A stretch of DNA of 64,000 nucleotides, taken from contig NZ_QAOV01000001.1 of assembly GCF_003050925.1 (NCBI RefSeq), forward strand, positions 186,001-250,000, written 5' to 3'. Of the stretch, positions 9,950 through 19,557 are shown one piece after another. This DNA comes from Pseudomonas sp. GV085 (GTDB lineage Bacteria > Pseudomonadota > Gammaproteobacteria > Pseudomonadales > Pseudomonadaceae). Below the pieces are notes generated by a model. The model had not been told where the DNA came from and searched no databases. It was given only the letters and a program-made list of their open reading frames with translations. Within the stretch, counting starts at the first letter, position 1. Every line of letters starts with the position of its first letter. Position numbers and translations under genes: made by a program.

Positions 9950-10762
9950 TCAGATATGCAGGATGTATTCACGAACCAGCTTGCTGCCGAAATACGCCAG
10001 CATCAGCAGGCAAAAACCGGCCAGGGTCCAGCGAATCGCTTTGTGTCCGCGCCAGCCGAGGCGATTGCGTCCCCACAGCAGCACGCTGAAAACGACCCAG
10101 GCCAGGCAGGCCAGCAGGGTTTTGTGTACCAGATGCTGGGCGAACAGGTTTTCGACGAACAGCCAGCCGGAAATCAGCGACAGCGACAACAGCGTCCAGC
10201 CGGCCCAGAGGAAGCCGAACAGCAGGCTTTCCATGGTTTGCAGTGGCGGGAAGTTCTTGATCAGCCCGGATGGATGCTTGTGCTTGAGCTGATGGTCTTG
10301 AACCAGCAGCAGCAAGGCCTGGAACACCGCGATAGTGAACATGCCGTAGGCCAGAATCGACAGCAGGATGTGGGCGAGGATGCCCGGCTCCTCATCGATG
10401 ACCTGCACAGTACCGGCCGGCGCGAAATGCGCCAGCGACACGGTCAAGGCCCCAAGCGGGAACAGCAGGATCAGCAGGTTCTCTACCGGAATCCGCGAGC
10501 AGGCCAGCAGGGTCAATGCGATGACCGCTACGGCAATCAGGCTGGCGGCACTGAAGAAGTCCAGAGCCAGGCCGGTCGGGGTCAGCAGGTGGGTGAGCAG
10601 GCTGACGCTGTGGGCCAATACGGCGAGCACGCCGAGCATGACCAGCAGGCGTTTGTTGACCTTGGCGCCGGACGCCAGGCGAGTGCCCTGGTAAATGGTC
10701 GCAGCGGCGTACAAGCAGGCGGCGGCGAGGGTAGTTAGCAAGCTGGGTGACAAGGGGAGCAT
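9950..10762 (-). CDS. ypjD: YpjD family inner-membrane protein (cytochrome c assembly CcsA-like fold)
   Basis: A 270-residue protein with about eight hydrophobic segments, matching the YpjD branch of the CcmC/CcsA cytochrome-assembly family. Conserved features seen are ILAYGMFTIAVFQALLLL, HPSGLIKNFPPLQTMESLLF and LLAWVVFSVLLWGRNRLGWRGHKAIRW-type C-terminal blocks. The biochemical role of YpjD is not settled; a link to heme or metal transport is family inference. I chose the ATG at 10760-10762; the frame extends 58 codons upstream without family features. It is divergent from ffh, as in many gammaproteobacteria. Confidence 0.88.
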   Translation of the reverse strand: MLPLSPSLLTTLAAACLYAAATIYQGTRLASGAKVNKRLLVMLGVLAVLAHSVSLLTHLLTPTGLALDFFSAASLIAVAVIALTLLACSRIPVENLLILLFPLGALTVSLAHFAPAGTVQVIDEEPGILAHILLSILAYGMFTIAVFQALLLLVQDHQLKHKHPSGLIKNFPPLQTMESLLFGFLWAGWTLLSLSLISGWLFVENLFAQHLVHKTLLACLAWVVFSVLLWGRNRLGWRGHKAIRWTLAGFCLLMLAYFGSKLVREYILHI

Positions 10763-10972
10763 AAATCCTGTTAGGCAAGCCCGAAAGTCGCTGAGTTTGG
10801 CATAGAACCCCCGCCACACGAAAGTCCGCGCAACCCGACAGCGAGGTGTCCGCCGGCCACAGTCTTCGCTATAATCCGCGACCTGCCCACGCCGCAGGCT
10901 CGCCGAGCACACGTTTAGTCCGGTCCGGGCCGCCATTATCCCGGTCTACACAGGGCCTGAAAGGATCGCGCA

Positions 10973-12349
10973 ATGTTTGAAAACTTAACCGACCGTCTCT
11001 CGCAGACGCTGCGCCATGTCACCGGCAAGGCCAAGCTGACTGAAGACAACATCAAAGACACCCTGCGCGAAGTGCGCATGGCGTTGCTCGAAGCCGACGT
11101 CGCCCTGCCGGTGGTCAAGGACTTCGTCAACTCGGTCAAGGAACGTGCCGTCGGTACCGAGGTGTCGCGTAGCCTGACGCCGGGCCAGGCCTTCGTGAAG
11201 ATCGTCCAGGCCGAACTTGAAAGCCTGATGGGCGCGGCCAACGAAGACTTGAACCTGAGCGCCGTGCCGCCAGCGGTCATCCTGATGGCCGGTTTGCAGG
11301 GCGCTGGTAAAACCACCACCGCCGGCAAACTCGCGCGCTTCCTTAAAGAGCGCAAGAAAAAGTCGGTCATGGTCGTGTCCGCCGACGTTTACCGTCCCGC
11401 GGCGATCAAGCAGCTGGAAATGCTCGCCGGTGAAGTCGGCGTTACCTTCTTCCCGTCCGACCTGAGCCAGAAGCCGGTCGAGATCGCGCAAGCGGCTATC
11501 AAGGAAGCGAAACTCAAATTCATCGACGTGGTCATCGTCGATACCGCCGGTCGCCTGCACATCGATGAAGAGATGATGGGCGAGATCAAGGCACTGCATG
11601 CCGCGATCAACCCGGTCGAAACCCTGTTCGTAGTCGACGCCATGACCGGCCAGGACGCCGCCAATACGGCCAAGGCCTTTGGCGATGCTCTGCCGCTGAC
11701 CGGTGTGATCCTGACCAAGGTCGACGGCGACGCACGTGGCGGTGCCGCTCTGTCGGTGCGTGCGATCACCGGCAAGCCGATCAAGTTCATCGGTATGGGC
11801 GAGAAGAGCGAAGCGCTCGATCCGTTCCACCCTGAGCGTATCGCCTCGCGCATCCTCGGCATGGGCGATGTGCTCAGCCTGATCGAGCAGGCGGAAGCGA
11901 CGCTCGACAAGGACAAAGCCGACAAGCTTGCTAAAAAGTTGAAGAAGGGCAAGGGCTTCGATCTCGAAGACTTCCGCGATCAGCTGCAACAAATGAAGAA
12001 CATGGGCGGCCTCGGCGGCCTGATGGACAAGCTGCCGAACATGGGCGGCGTGAATCTGGCGCAGATGGGCAACGCCCAGGGTGCGGCAGAGAAACAATTC
12101 AAGCAGATGGAAGCCATCATCAACTCCATGACCCCGGCCGAGCGCCGCGACCCTGAGATGATCAGCGGTTCGCGCAAGCGCCGGATCGCCATGGGTTCCG
12201 GCACCCAGGTGCAGGACATCGGCCGCTTGATCAAGCAGCACAAGCAGATGCAGAAGATGATGAAGAAATTCTCCGCGAAAGGCGGAATGGCCAAGATGAT
12301 GCGCGGCATGGGCGGTATGTTGCCCGGCGGCGGCATGCCGAAAATGTAA
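10973..12349 (+). CDS. ffh: Signal recognition particle protein Ffh
   Basis: The 458-residue SRP54 GTPase that, with the 4.5S RNA, brings nascent inner-membrane proteins to FtsY. It has the N helical bundle (1-90), the G domain with the P-loop GLQGAGKTTT (107-116), DTAGRLHIDE, and TKVDGDARGGA, and the methionine-rich M domain (from about 300) ending GGMLPGGGMPKM. The C-terminal RNA-binding GSGTQVQDIGRLIKQ block is intact. It begins MFENLTDRLS at ATG 10973. The 4.5S RNA gene is not in this window. Confidence 0.98.
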   Translation: MFENLTDRLSQTLRHVTGKAKLTEDNIKDTLREVRMALLEADVALPVVKDFVNSVKERAVGTEVSRSLTPGQAFVKIVQAELESLMGAANEDLNLSAVPPAVILMAGLQGAGKTTTAGKLARFLKERKKKSVMVVSADVYRPAAIKQLEMLAGEVGVTFFPSDLSQKPVEIAQAAIKEAKLKFIDVVIVDTAGRLHIDEEMMGEIKALHAAINPVETLFVVDAMTGQDAANTAKAFGDALPLTGVILTKVDGDARGGAALSVRAITGKPIKFIGMGEKSEALDPFHPERIASRILGMGDVLSLIEQAEATLDKDKADKLAKKLKKGKGFDLEDFRDQLQQMKNMGGLGGLMDKLPNMGGVNLAQMGNAQGAAEKQFKQMEAIINSMTPAERRDPEMISGSRKRRIAMGSGTQVQDIGRLIKQHKQMQKMMKKFSAKGGMAKMMRGMGGMLPGGGMPKM

Positions 12350-12356
12350 AGAATCC

Positions 12357-12378
12357 GCGCCGGTCGTCGTACCGGCGC
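12357..12378 (+). terminator. GC-rich hairpin after ffh
   Basis: GCGCCGGT at 12357-12364 pairs with ACCGGCGC at 12371-12378. No U run follows, so termination is only possible. It may instead protect the ffh mRNA 3' end. Confidence 0.45.
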
Positions 12379-12499
12379 AGCCCCACACGGACGTGGGATA
12401 CACAGCAAACCCGCGCTTGGCGGGAGCTGATCGGCCGTTTTCAACGACGGCTCTATAGCAAATCTGCATGGCGGCCGATAGACCGCCGGAAAAAGTCAT

Positions 12500-12527
12500 T
12501 TGCAAAAGTCCGGATATTCCTTAGAAT
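12500..12527 (+). promoter_or_regulatory. Predicted sigma-70 promoter of the rpsP operon
   Basis: TTGCAA (12500-12505) and TAGAAT (12522-12527) are spaced by 16 bases, about 75 bases before the rpsP start. This is a sequence match only. Confidence 0.55.
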
Positions 12528-12599
12528 ATGCGGCCTTTCGGGCACCCATGCCCGCTGTGCCTTTAGATTTGCAGCACCGACTACAGGAACGATGTTCAC

Positions 12600-12851
12600 A
12601 TGCTAACAATCCGTCTTGCCCTTGGCGGCTCCAAAAAGCGCCCGTTTTACCACTTGACCGTAACCGACAGCCGCAACCCGCGCGACGGTTCGCACAAGGA
12701 ACAGGTTGGCTACTTCAACCCTGTTGCTCGTGGTCAGGAAGTTCGTCTGTCCGTGAACCAAGAGCGCGTAGCCTACTGGCTGAGCGTTGGTGCACAACCT
12801 TCTGAGCGCGTTGCTCAGTTGTTGAAGGAAACTGCTAAGGCTGCGGCCTGA
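12600..12851 (+). CDS. rpsP: 30S ribosomal protein S16
   Basis: An 83-residue protein that matches S16 along its length, starting [23 protein letters not shown] and containing [17 protein letters not shown]16 helps the 30S subunit assemble on 16S rRNA. It is first in the conserved rpsP-rimM-trmD-rplS operon: five bases separate it from rimM. The leader before it has a plausible sigma-70 promoter. The ATG follows AGGAACGATGTTCAC. Confidence 0.98.
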   Translation: MLTIRLALGGSKKRPFYHLTVTDSRNPRDGSHKEQVGYFNPVARGQEVRLSVNQERVAYWLSVGAQPSERVAQLLKETAKAAA

Positions 12852-12856
12852 GCAAT

Positions 12857-13393
12857 ATGAACGCGACGCCAGCCATTGCTGATGATTTGATCGTTATCGG
12901 CAAGATTTATTCTGTTCACGGCGTTCGCGGCGAAGTGAAGGTGTACTCCTTTACTGATCCGATCAAGAACCTGCTGGATTACAAAACCTGGACGCTCAAG
13001 CGTGACGGCAATGTAAAGCAGGTAGAGCTGGTCAGCGGACGCGGGAACGACAAGTTCCTGGTCGCAAAGCTCAAGGATCTCGATGATCGTGAAGAGGCTC
13101 GTCTTCTGGCCGGTTATGAGATCTGCGTGCCGCGCAACCTGTTCCCTGAACTCACCGACGGCGAGTACTACTGGTACCAGCTGGAAGGTCTCAAGGTCAT
13201 CGACACTCTCGGACAACTGTTCGGGAAAATCGATCACCTGCTGGAGACCGGCTCGAACGATGTCATGGTGGTCAAGCCTTGCGCTGGCAGCCTGGATGAT
13301 CGCGAACGCCTGTTGCCCTATACCGAGCAATGCGTGTTGGCCATCGACCTGGCAGCAGGCGAGATGAAGGTGGATTGGGACGCGGATTTCTAA
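12857..13393 (+). CDS. rimM: Ribosome maturation factor RimM
   Basis: A 178-residue 16S rRNA processing factor needed for 30S head maturation, which binds S19. The N-terminal RimM beta-barrel (about 10-95) starts [21 protein letters not shown]. The C-terminal PRC-barrel domain (about 100-175) carries [14 protein letters not shown] and ends MKVDWDADF. The length fits the family. It lies between rpsP and trmD with only short gaps (5 bases and 1 base), so the three are translated from one message. Confidence 0.98.
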   Translation: MNATPAIADDLIVIGKIYSVHGVRGEVKVYSFTDPIKNLLDYKTWTLKRDGNVKQVELVSGRGNDKFLVAKLKDLDDREEARLLAGYEICVPRNLFPELTDGEYYWYQLEGLKVIDTLGQLFGKIDHLLETGSNDVMVVKPCAGSLDDRERLLPYTEQCVLAIDLAAGEMKVDWDADF

Positions 13394-13394
13394 C

Positions 13395-14147
13395 GTGGCT
13401 AACTTGCGCGTAGAAGTGATCAGTCTGTTTCCCGAGATGTTCTCTGCCATCAGCGAGTACGGCATCACCAGTCGTGCGGTGAAACAGGGGCTCTTGCAGC
13501 TCACCTGTTGGAATCCGCGAGACTACACGACGGATCGACATCACACTGTGGACGATCGCCCGTTTGGCGGTGGTCCGGGCATGGTGATGAAGATCAAGCC
13601 CCTGGAAGATGCTCTGGTTCAGGCCAAGGCAGCAGCCGGGGAGGCGGCGAAGGTAATTTACCTGTCCCCCCAAGGCCGTCAACTGACTCAGTCGGCGGTA
13701 CGCGAGTTGGCGAATCTGGATGCATTGATCCTGATTGCCGGCCGCTATGAAGGCATTGACGAGCGTTTTATTGATGCTCATGTCGATGAAGAGTGGTCGA
13801 TTGGCGACTATGTACTGTCTGGCGGCGAGCTGCCGGCGATGGTCCTGATCGATGCGGTTACACGACTGCTGCCTGGAGCTTTAGGGCATGCGGACTCCGC
13901 GGAGGAAGATTCCTTTACGGATGGTTTGCTGGATTGCCCGCACTACACCCGACCGGAGGTGTATGCGGATCAGCGTGTTCCCGACGTATTGCTAAGTGGC
14001 AATCACGCGCACATCCGGCGTTGGCGTTTGCAGCAGTCCCTTGGTCGGACCTATGAACGACGCGCCGATCTTCTGGAAAGCCGCTCGCTTTCTGGAGAAG
14101 AGAAGAAGCTGCTCGAGGAATACATCCGCGAGCGGGACGATAGTTAA
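13395..14147 (+). CDS. trmD: tRNA (guanine-37-N1)-methyltransferase
   Basis: A 250-residue SPOUT methyltransferase that makes m1G37 in tRNAs and prevents +1 frameshifting. It starts with GTG ([16 protein letters not shown]), one base after the rimM stop. The trefoil-knot SAM site is visible as [21 protein letters not shown] and [15 protein letters not shown], and the catalytic-aspartate region as [19 protein letters not shown] followed by HAHIRRWR. The length is usual. The GTG start and tight spacing suggest translation coupled to rimM. Confidence 0.98.
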   Translation: MANLRVEVISLFPEMFSAISEYGITSRAVKQGLLQLTCWNPRDYTTDRHHTVDDRPFGGGPGMVMKIKPLEDALVQAKAAAGEAAKVIYLSPQGRQLTQSAVRELANLDALILIAGRYEGIDERFIDAHVDEEWSIGDYVLSGGELPAMVLIDAVTRLLPGALGHADSAEEDSFTDGLLDCPHYTRPEVYADQRVPDVLLSGNHAHIRRWRLQQSLGRTYERRADLLESRSLSGEEKKLLEEYIRERDDS

Positions 14148-14192
14148 CAACGTATCGATGGTAGATCCGACGATTTACCTTAGGAGCACAGC

Positions 14193-14543
14193 ATGACTAA
14201 CAAAATCATCCTTGCACTCGAAGCAGAGCAGATGACCAAAGAGATCCCTACCTTTGCCCCGGGCGACACCATTGTCGTTCAGGTGAAAGTGAAGGAAGGC
14301 GACCGTTCGCGTCTGCAAGCGTTCGAAGGTGTTGTTATCGCCAAGCGTAACCGCGGCGTAAACAGTGCATTCACCGTTCGTAAAATCTCCAACGGTGTTG
14401 GCGTAGAGCGTACTTTCCAGACCTACTCCCCGCAAATCGACAGCATGGCTGTCAAGCGTCGCGGTGACGTACGTAAAGCCAAGCTGTACTACCTGCGCGA
14501 CCTGTCGGGTAAAGCAGCTCGCATCAAGGAAAAACTGGCTTAA
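14193..14543 (+). CDS. rplS: 50S ribosomal protein L19
   Basis: A 116-residue ribosomal protein at the interface of the two subunits. It begins [19 protein letters not shown] and carries the L19 core [26 protein letters not shown]-type block and the C-terminal [29 protein letters not shown] region. It has a clear Shine-Dalgarno (TTAGGAGCACAGC) and is the last gene of the rpsP operon, with a strong terminator after it. Confidence 0.98.
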
Positions 14544-14560
14544 GTCCAGCTTCCGATGCA

Positions 14561-14589
14561 AAAAAAGGCAGCCTGCGGGCTGCTTTTTT
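14561..14589 (+). terminator. Intrinsic terminator of the rpsP operon
   Basis: GCAGCC (14568-14573) pairs with GGCTGC (14578-14583), with an A run before and T run after, about 20 bases after the rplS stop. Confidence 0.92.
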
Positions 14590-14642
14590 GTTGCCCGCGA
14601 TTTATCTTCCCTGGCCGTATTGCCGGTCTTGCCTGAGCCTTT

Positions 14643-15539
14643 ATGCCTGCCATTGATCATCCCCTGATTGACCAGTTTCTCGATGCTCTTTGGCTGGAGA
14701 AAGGTCTCTCCGATAACACTCGAGATGCCTATCGCAGTGACCTCGCGCTGTTCAACGGTTGGTTGCAGGAGAATGGGCTGGAGTTGATCAGCGCCGGGCG
14801 CGAGTTGATTCTCGACCACCTGGCCTGGCGCCTGGAGCAAAACTACAAGCCTCGTTCCACTGCGCGATTTCTCTCGGGTGTGCGTGGCTTTTATCGCTAC
14901 TTGCTACGGGAAAAGTTGATTGCAGTCGATCCGACGTTACGCGTCGATATGCCGCAACTTGGCAGGCCGTTGCCAAAATCCTTGTCGGAAGCAGACGTGG
15001 AAGCGCTGCTGAAGGCGCCGGATCTGAGCGAAGCCATCGGTCAGCGCGACCGCGCCATGCTCGAAGTGCTTTACGCTTGCGGCTTGCGGGTGACCGAGCT
15101 GATCAGCCTCACCCTGGAACAGGTCAATTTGCGCCAGGGCGTGTTGCGAGTGATGGGCAAGGGCAGCAAGGAGCGACTGGTGCCAATGGGCGAGGAGGCG
15201 ATTGTCTGGGTCGAGCGCTACATGCGTGATGCGCGCGGTGAACTGCTGGGCGGGCGTCCCAGCGATGTGTTGTTTCCGAGTCAGCGTGGCGAACAGATGA
15301 CCAGGCAAACCTTCTGGCACCGGATCAAGCACCAGGCCAAGGTGGCCGGGATCGGCAAGTCGCTGTCGCCGCACACCTTGCGTCATGCCTTCGCCACACA
15401 CCTGCTCAACCACGGTGCAGACCTGCGAGTGGTGCAGATGCTGTTGGGGCATAGCGACTTGTCGACGACCCAGATCTACACCCATGTTGCCCGTGCACGG
15501 TTGCAGGATCTGCATGCCAGGCACCATCCCAGAGGCTAA
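14643..15539 (+). CDS. xerD: Site-specific tyrosine recombinase XerD
   Basis: A 298-residue recombinase that, with XerC, resolves chromosome dimers at dif under FtsK control. It has the N-terminal SAM-like core-binding domain (about 5-90, starting IDQFLDALWLEKGLS) and the catalytic domain with Arg149, Lys173, His244-x-x-Arg247, His270 and Tyr279. All six catalytic positions are present. The position next to dsbC, hom and thrC is the normal Pseudomonas one, so this is the housekeeping enzyme and not a phage or island integrase. Confidence 0.97.
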   Translation: MPAIDHPLIDQFLDALWLEKGLSDNTRDAYRSDLALFNGWLQENGLELISAGRELILDHLAWRLEQNYKPRSTARFLSGVRGFYRYLLREKLIAVDPTLRVDMPQLGRPLPKSLSEADVEALLKAPDLSEAIGQRDRAMLEVLYACGLRVTELISLTLEQVNLRQGVLRVMGKGSKERLVPMGEEAIVWVERYMRDARGELLGGRPSDVLFPSQRGEQMTRQTFWHRIKHQAKVAGIGKSLSPHTLRHAFATHLLNHGADLRVVQMLLGHSDLSTTQIYTHVARARLQDLHARHHPRG

Positions 15540-15549
15540 CGCAAAACCT

Positions 15550-15637
15550 GTGGGAGCGAGCCTGCTCGCGAAGAGGCCGGCATATCCAATATTAATGACG
15601 CCTGACACACCGCATTCGCGAGCAGGCTCGCTCCCAC
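15550..15637. repeat. REP inverted pair (GTGGGAGCGAGCCTGCTCGCGA family)
   Basis: Arms 15550-15571 and 15616-15637 are inverted copies. They begin about ten bases after the xerD stop. Confidence 0.9.
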
Positions 15638-15793
15638 AGGGGATTGTGTCGCGACAAATGTCTTGCATCAGGTGCATTCGGCCATGCGGACCTTATGTGA
15701 TAGGCTGGACCGGTTTGCACGATGGGCGGTTATGACCCGGTGTTTCGGCACGGGCGTTCTGATCGTCCCATATGTTCGCCTTCAGGAGTTCTC

Positions 15794-16525
15794 ATGCGTC
15801 TGACCCAGATTTTCGCCGCCGCAGCCATTGCGTTGGTCAGCACCTTTGCCGTCGCCGATGACGCGGCAGACAAAGCCATTCGTAAAAGCCTGGAAAGCCT
15901 CCAGCTCGAAGTGCCAGTGGAAAGCATCACCGCCAGCCCGTTGCCCGGCCTGTACGAAGTCAAGCTCAAAGGCAGCCGCGTGCTGTATGCCAGTGCCGAC
16001 GGCCAGTACGTGGTTCAGGGCTACCTGTTCGATCTCAAGGACGGCAAGCCGGTCAACCTGACCGAGAAGACCGAGCGCCTGGGGATCTCCAAGCTGATCA
16101 ACGACATCCCGGTTGCCGAAACCGTTGTCTACCCGGCCATTGGTGAAACCAAGTCGCACATCACCGTATTCACCGACACCACCTGCCCGTACTGCCACAA
16201 GCTCCACGCCGAAGTGCCTGAGCTGAACAAGCGCGGCATCGAAGTGCGTTACGTCGCGTTCCCGCGCCAGGGCCTGGGCTCGCCGGGTGACGAACAGCTG
16301 CAAGCGGTGTGGTGCTCGAAAGACAAGAAAGCGGCCATGGACAAAATGGTCGACGGCAAGGAAATCAAGGCCGCCAAGTGCGATAACCCGGTTTCCAAAC
16401 AGTTCGCGCTCGGCCAGTCGATCGGCGTGAACGGCACACCGGCCATCGTTTTGGCCGACGGTCAGGTCATTCCGGGCTACCAGCCTGCGCCACAAGTCGC
16501 CAAACTGGCACTGGGCGTGAAGTAA
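15794..16525 (+). CDS. dsbC: Thiol:disulfide interchange protein DsbC
   Basis: A 243-residue periplasmic disulfide isomerase. A signal peptide spans about 1-21 (MRLTQIFAAAAIALVSTFAVA). The N-terminal dimerisation domain (about 25-80) leads to a thioredoxin fold with the CPYC active site at 131-134 (in TDTTCPYCHK), and the cis-proline loop NGTPAIV. Two further cysteines (in VWCSKDKK and AAKCDNP) fit the structural disulfide of the family. It repairs wrongly paired disulfides and is kept reduced by DsbD. The chosen ATG follows TTCAGGAGTTCTC; a start 24 codons upstream lacks a signal peptide. Confidence 0.96.
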   Translation: MRLTQIFAAAAIALVSTFAVADDAADKAIRKSLESLQLEVPVESITASPLPGLYEVKLKGSRVLYASADGQYVVQGYLFDLKDGKPVNLTEKTERLGISKLINDIPVAETVVYPAIGETKSHITVFTDTTCPYCHKLHAEVPELNKRGIEVRYVAFPRQGLGSPGDEQLQAVWCSKDKKAAMDKMVDGKEIKAAKCDNPVSKQFALGQSIGVNGTPAIVLADGQVIPGYQPAPQVAKLALGVK

Positions 16526-16617
16526 TTCGCATCGTCACGGCAAGCCTTGACGATCATGGTCCGGTAGCGACATTCGCCGGGCCATCAATAGAGAGCCGCG
16601 AGTCTGCGGTTGTTTTC

Positions 16618-16644
16618 ACGGCCGGCCTCGAGTCGGCCGTTTTA
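16618..16644 (+). terminator. Terminator-like hairpin just upstream of hom
   Basis: ACGGCCG (16618-16624) pairs with CGGCCGT (16634-16640), followed by TTTTA. It lies only 17 bases before the hom start codon, so it could end the dsbC transcript or act in the hom leader. Confidence 0.55.
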
Positions 16645-16657
16645 TGGGGAGTTCACA

Positions 16658-17962
16658 GTGAATCCGGTCAAAGTAGGCATCTGTGGGTTAGGGACCGTCG
16701 GTGGCGGTACCTTCAACGTACTTCAGCGCAACGCCGAGGAAATTGCTCGTCGTGCCGGGCGTGGGATCGAAGTGGCACAAATTGCCATGCGCACGCCAAA
16801 GCCTCAGTTCCAAACGACCGGTATTGCGATTACCAACGATGTCTTCGAAGTGGCCACGAACCCTGAGATCGACATCGTCATAGAGCTGATGGGCGGCTAC
16901 ACCGTTGCCCGCGAGCTGGTACTCAAGGCCATCGAGAATGGCAAGCATGTGGTCACCGCGAACAAGGCACTTATCGCCGTTCACGGTAATGAAATTTTCG
17001 CCAAGGCCCGCGAGAAGGGCGTGATCGTTGCGTTCGAAGCAGCGGTAGCCGGTGGTATTCCAGTGATCAAGGCGATCCGCGAAGGTCTGTCGGCCAACCG
17101 CATCAACTGGGTGGCCGGTATCATCAACGGCACCGGCAACTTCATCCTGACGGAAATGCGCGAGAAGGGTCGCACCTTCGAAGACGTATTGGCCGAAGCC
17201 CAGGCACTGGGTTACGCCGAAGCCGATCCGACCTTCGACGTCGAGGGTATCGACGCCGCTCACAAGCTGACGATCCTGGCGTCCATCGCGTTCGGTATCC
17301 CGCTGCAATTCGACAAGGCCTACACCGAAGGCATCACCAAGCTGACCACCGCCGACGTCAACTACGCCGAAGCGCTGGGCTACCGCATCAAGCACCTGGG
17401 CGTGGCGCGCAGCACCGCGGCCGGTATCGAACTGCGCGTGCACCCGACGCTGATCCCGGCCGATCGCCTGATCGCCAACGTCAACGGCGTGATGAACGCG
17501 GTGATGGTCAACGGCGATGCTGCCGGTTCGACCCTGTTCTACGGCGCCGGCGCCGGCATGGAACCGACCGCTTCGTCGGTGATCGCCGACCTGGTGGACG
17601 TGGTCCGCGCCATGACTTCCGACCCGGAAAACCGCGTACCGCACCTGGCGTTCCAGCCGGATTCGCTGTCGGCTCACCCGATCCTGCCGATCGAAGCCTG
17701 CGAAAGCGCCTACTACCTGCGTATTCAGGCCAAGGACCATCCGGGCGTACTGGCTCAGGTCGCGAGCATCCTCTCGGAGCGCGGCATCAACATCGAGTCG
17801 ATCATGCAGAAGGAAGCCGAGGAGCACGACGGCCTGGTGCCGATGATCCTGCTGACCCACCGTGTGCTGGAGCAGCACATCAACGATGCCATCGCTGCTT
17901 TGGAAGCCTTGGCGGGTGTGGTCGGTCCGGTTGTACGGATCCGTGTCGAGCACCTGAACTAA
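16658..17962 (+). CDS. hom: Homoserine dehydrogenase
   Basis: A 434-residue NAD(P)-dependent enzyme that reduces aspartate semialdehyde to homoserine for threonine and methionine synthesis. The Rossmann glycine motif is GLGTVGGGT near the N-terminus (KVGICGLGTVGGG). The catalytic domain contains NGTGNFILTEM and the substrate region EADPTFDVEGIDAAHK. A C-terminal ACT domain (about 350-434, starting YYLRIQAKDHPGVLAQV) is where threonine feedback acts in the family. It starts with GTG at 16658, preceded by TGGGGAGTTCACA. thrC follows after 66 bases, which suggests an operon. A terminator-like hairpin stands right before it. Confidence 0.97.
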   Translation: MNPVKVGICGLGTVGGGTFNVLQRNAEEIARRAGRGIEVAQIAMRTPKPQFQTTGIAITNDVFEVATNPEIDIVIELMGGYTVARELVLKAIENGKHVVTANKALIAVHGNEIFAKAREKGVIVAFEAAVAGGIPVIKAIREGLSANRINWVAGIINGTGNFILTEMREKGRTFEDVLAEAQALGYAEADPTFDVEGIDAAHKLTILASIAFGIPLQFDKAYTEGITKLTTADVNYAEALGYRIKHLGVARSTAAGIELRVHPTLIPADRLIANVNGVMNAVMVNGDAAGSTLFYGAGAGMEPTASSVIADLVDVVRAMTSDPENRVPHLAFQPDSLSAHPILPIEACESAYYLRIQAKDHPGVLAQVASILSERGINIESIMQKEAEEHDGLVPMILLTHRVLEQHINDAIAALEALAGVVGPVVRIRVEHLN

Positions 17963-18028
17963 GCCGATATCGTTGACCGGGCTCGCTTGCGGGCCCGGCA
18001 CTACGAACACTGTCCATTGGAGTCAGTC

Positions 18029-19438
18029 ATGCGTTACATCAGTACCCGCGGCCAGGCACCGGCCCTGAATTTCGAAGACGTCCTGCTGGCAGGTCTTGCC
18101 ACCGACGGCGGTCTGTACGTCCCGGAAAACCTGCCACGATTCACCCAGGAAGAAATCGCTTCCTGGGCCGGCCTGCCGTATCACGAACTGGCTTTTCGCG
18201 TCATGCGCCCGTTCGTCACCGGCAGCATTCCGGATGCCGAGTTCAAGAAAATCCTTGAAGAAACCTACGGCGTATTTGCCCACAGCGCCGTTGCGCCGCT
18301 GCGTCAGCTGAACGGCAATGAATGGGTGCTGGAGCTTTTCCACGGCCCGACCCTGGCGTTCAAGGACTTCGCCCTGCAACTGCTCGGTCGTTTGCTCGAC
18401 TACGTGCTGGAAAAGCGCGGCGAGCGCGTGGTGATCGTCGGCGCCACCTCCGGTGACACCGGCTCGGCCGCCATCGAAGGCTGCAAGCACTGCGAAAACG
18501 TCGACATCTTCATCCTGCACCCGCACAACCGGGTGTCCGAAGTGCAGCGTCGGCAGATGACCACCATCTTCGGTGAGAACATCCACAACATCGCCATCGA
18601 AGGCAACTTCGATGACTGCCAGGAAATGGTCAAGGCGAGCTTCGCCGACCAGGGTTTCCTCAAGGGCACGCGCCTGGTGGCGGTGAATTCGATCAACTGG
18701 GCGCGGATCATGGCCCAGATCGTTTACTACTTCCACGCATCTCTGCAACTGGGCGGCCCGGCACGTTCGGTGTCGTTCTCGGTGCCGACTGGCAATTTCG
18801 GCGACATCTTCGCCGGTTACCTGGCGCGCAACATGGGCCTGCCGATCAACCAGTTGATCGTCGCCACCAACCGCAACGACATCCTGCACCGCTTCATGAG
18901 CGGCAACCAGTACGTCAAGGAAACCCTGCACGCCACGCTGTCGCCGTCCATGGACATCATGGTGTCGTCGAACTTCGAGCGCTTGCTGTTCGACCTGCAT
19001 GGTCGCAACGGCGCGTCCATCGCCGGGCTGATGGATTCGTTCAAGCAGGGCGGCGGTTTCAGCGTCGAGCCAGAGCGCTGGACCGAAGCCCGCAAGTTGT
19101 TCGACTCGCTGGCCGTGGATGACGCGCAAACCTGCGAAACCATCGCCGAAGTCTACGAGCAGACTGGCGAAGTGCTGGATCCACACACGGCCATCGGCGT
19201 GAAAGCTGCGCGGGAATGCCGTCGCAGCCTGGACATTCCAATGGTGATCCTGGGCACCGCCCACCCGGTCAAGTTCCCGGATGCCGTGGAAAAAGCCGGC
19301 GTAGGAAAAGAGCTCGAGCTGCCTGCACATCTTTCTGATTTGTTTGAACGAGACGAACGTTGCACCGTATTGCCAAATGACCTGAAGGCCGTGCAGGCCT
19401 TTGTCAGTCAGCATGGCAATCGCGGCAAGCCGCTGTAA
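18029..19438 (+). CDS. thrC: Threonine synthase
   Basis: A 469-residue pyridoxal-phosphate enzyme that turns O-phosphohomoserine into threonine. It begins MRYISTRGQAPALNFEDVLLAGLATDGGLYVPE, the long-form threonine synthase start. The PLP lysine is Lys112 in GPTLAFKDFALQLLG; the phosphate-binding loop VGATSGDTGSAAIEG and the SVPTGNFGDIFAGY block are present. A preceding TTGGAGTCAGTC gives the start. It forms a unit with hom; thrB is not adjacent, as is usual in Pseudomonas. Confidence 0.97.
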   Translation: MRYISTRGQAPALNFEDVLLAGLATDGGLYVPENLPRFTQEEIASWAGLPYHELAFRVMRPFVTGSIPDAEFKKILEETYGVFAHSAVAPLRQLNGNEWVLELFHGPTLAFKDFALQLLGRLLDYVLEKRGERVVIVGATSGDTGSAAIEGCKHCENVDIFILHPHNRVSEVQRRQMTTIFGENIHNIAIEGNFDDCQEMVKASFADQGFLKGTRLVAVNSINWARIMAQIVYYFHASLQLGGPARSVSFSVPTGNFGDIFAGYLARNMGLPINQLIVATNRNDILHRFMSGNQYVKETLHATLSPSMDIMVSSNFERLLFDLHGRNGASIAGLMDSFKQGGGFSVEPERWTEARKLFDSLAVDDAQTCETIAEVYEQTGEVLDPHTAIGVKAARECRRSLDIPMVILGTAHPVKFPDAVEKAGVGKELELPAHLSDLFERDERCTVLPNDLKAVQAFVSQHGNRGKPL

Positions 19439-19463
19439 CCGGTCAGCGCTGTAACATTTTGAA

Positions 19464-19486
19464 GCCCGTCTCCTGACGGGCTTTTT
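19464..19486 (+). terminator. Intrinsic terminator of hom-thrC
   Basis: GCCCGTC (19464-19470), loop TCCT, then GACGGGC (19475-19481) and five T residues. Confidence 0.93.
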
Positions 19487-19557
19487 CATTTCTGCGTGCA
19501 CACTTGTCGTGTTATCGCCGCGAAGGGACAGGCGAATGGATCACCAAGGACGTGGGA

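Noticed and set aside
14643-15539. Tyrosine recombinase as sign of an integrated element
   Set aside because: Its sequence and place beside dsbC-hom-thrC are those of chromosomal XerD; no att repeats or phage genes nearby.
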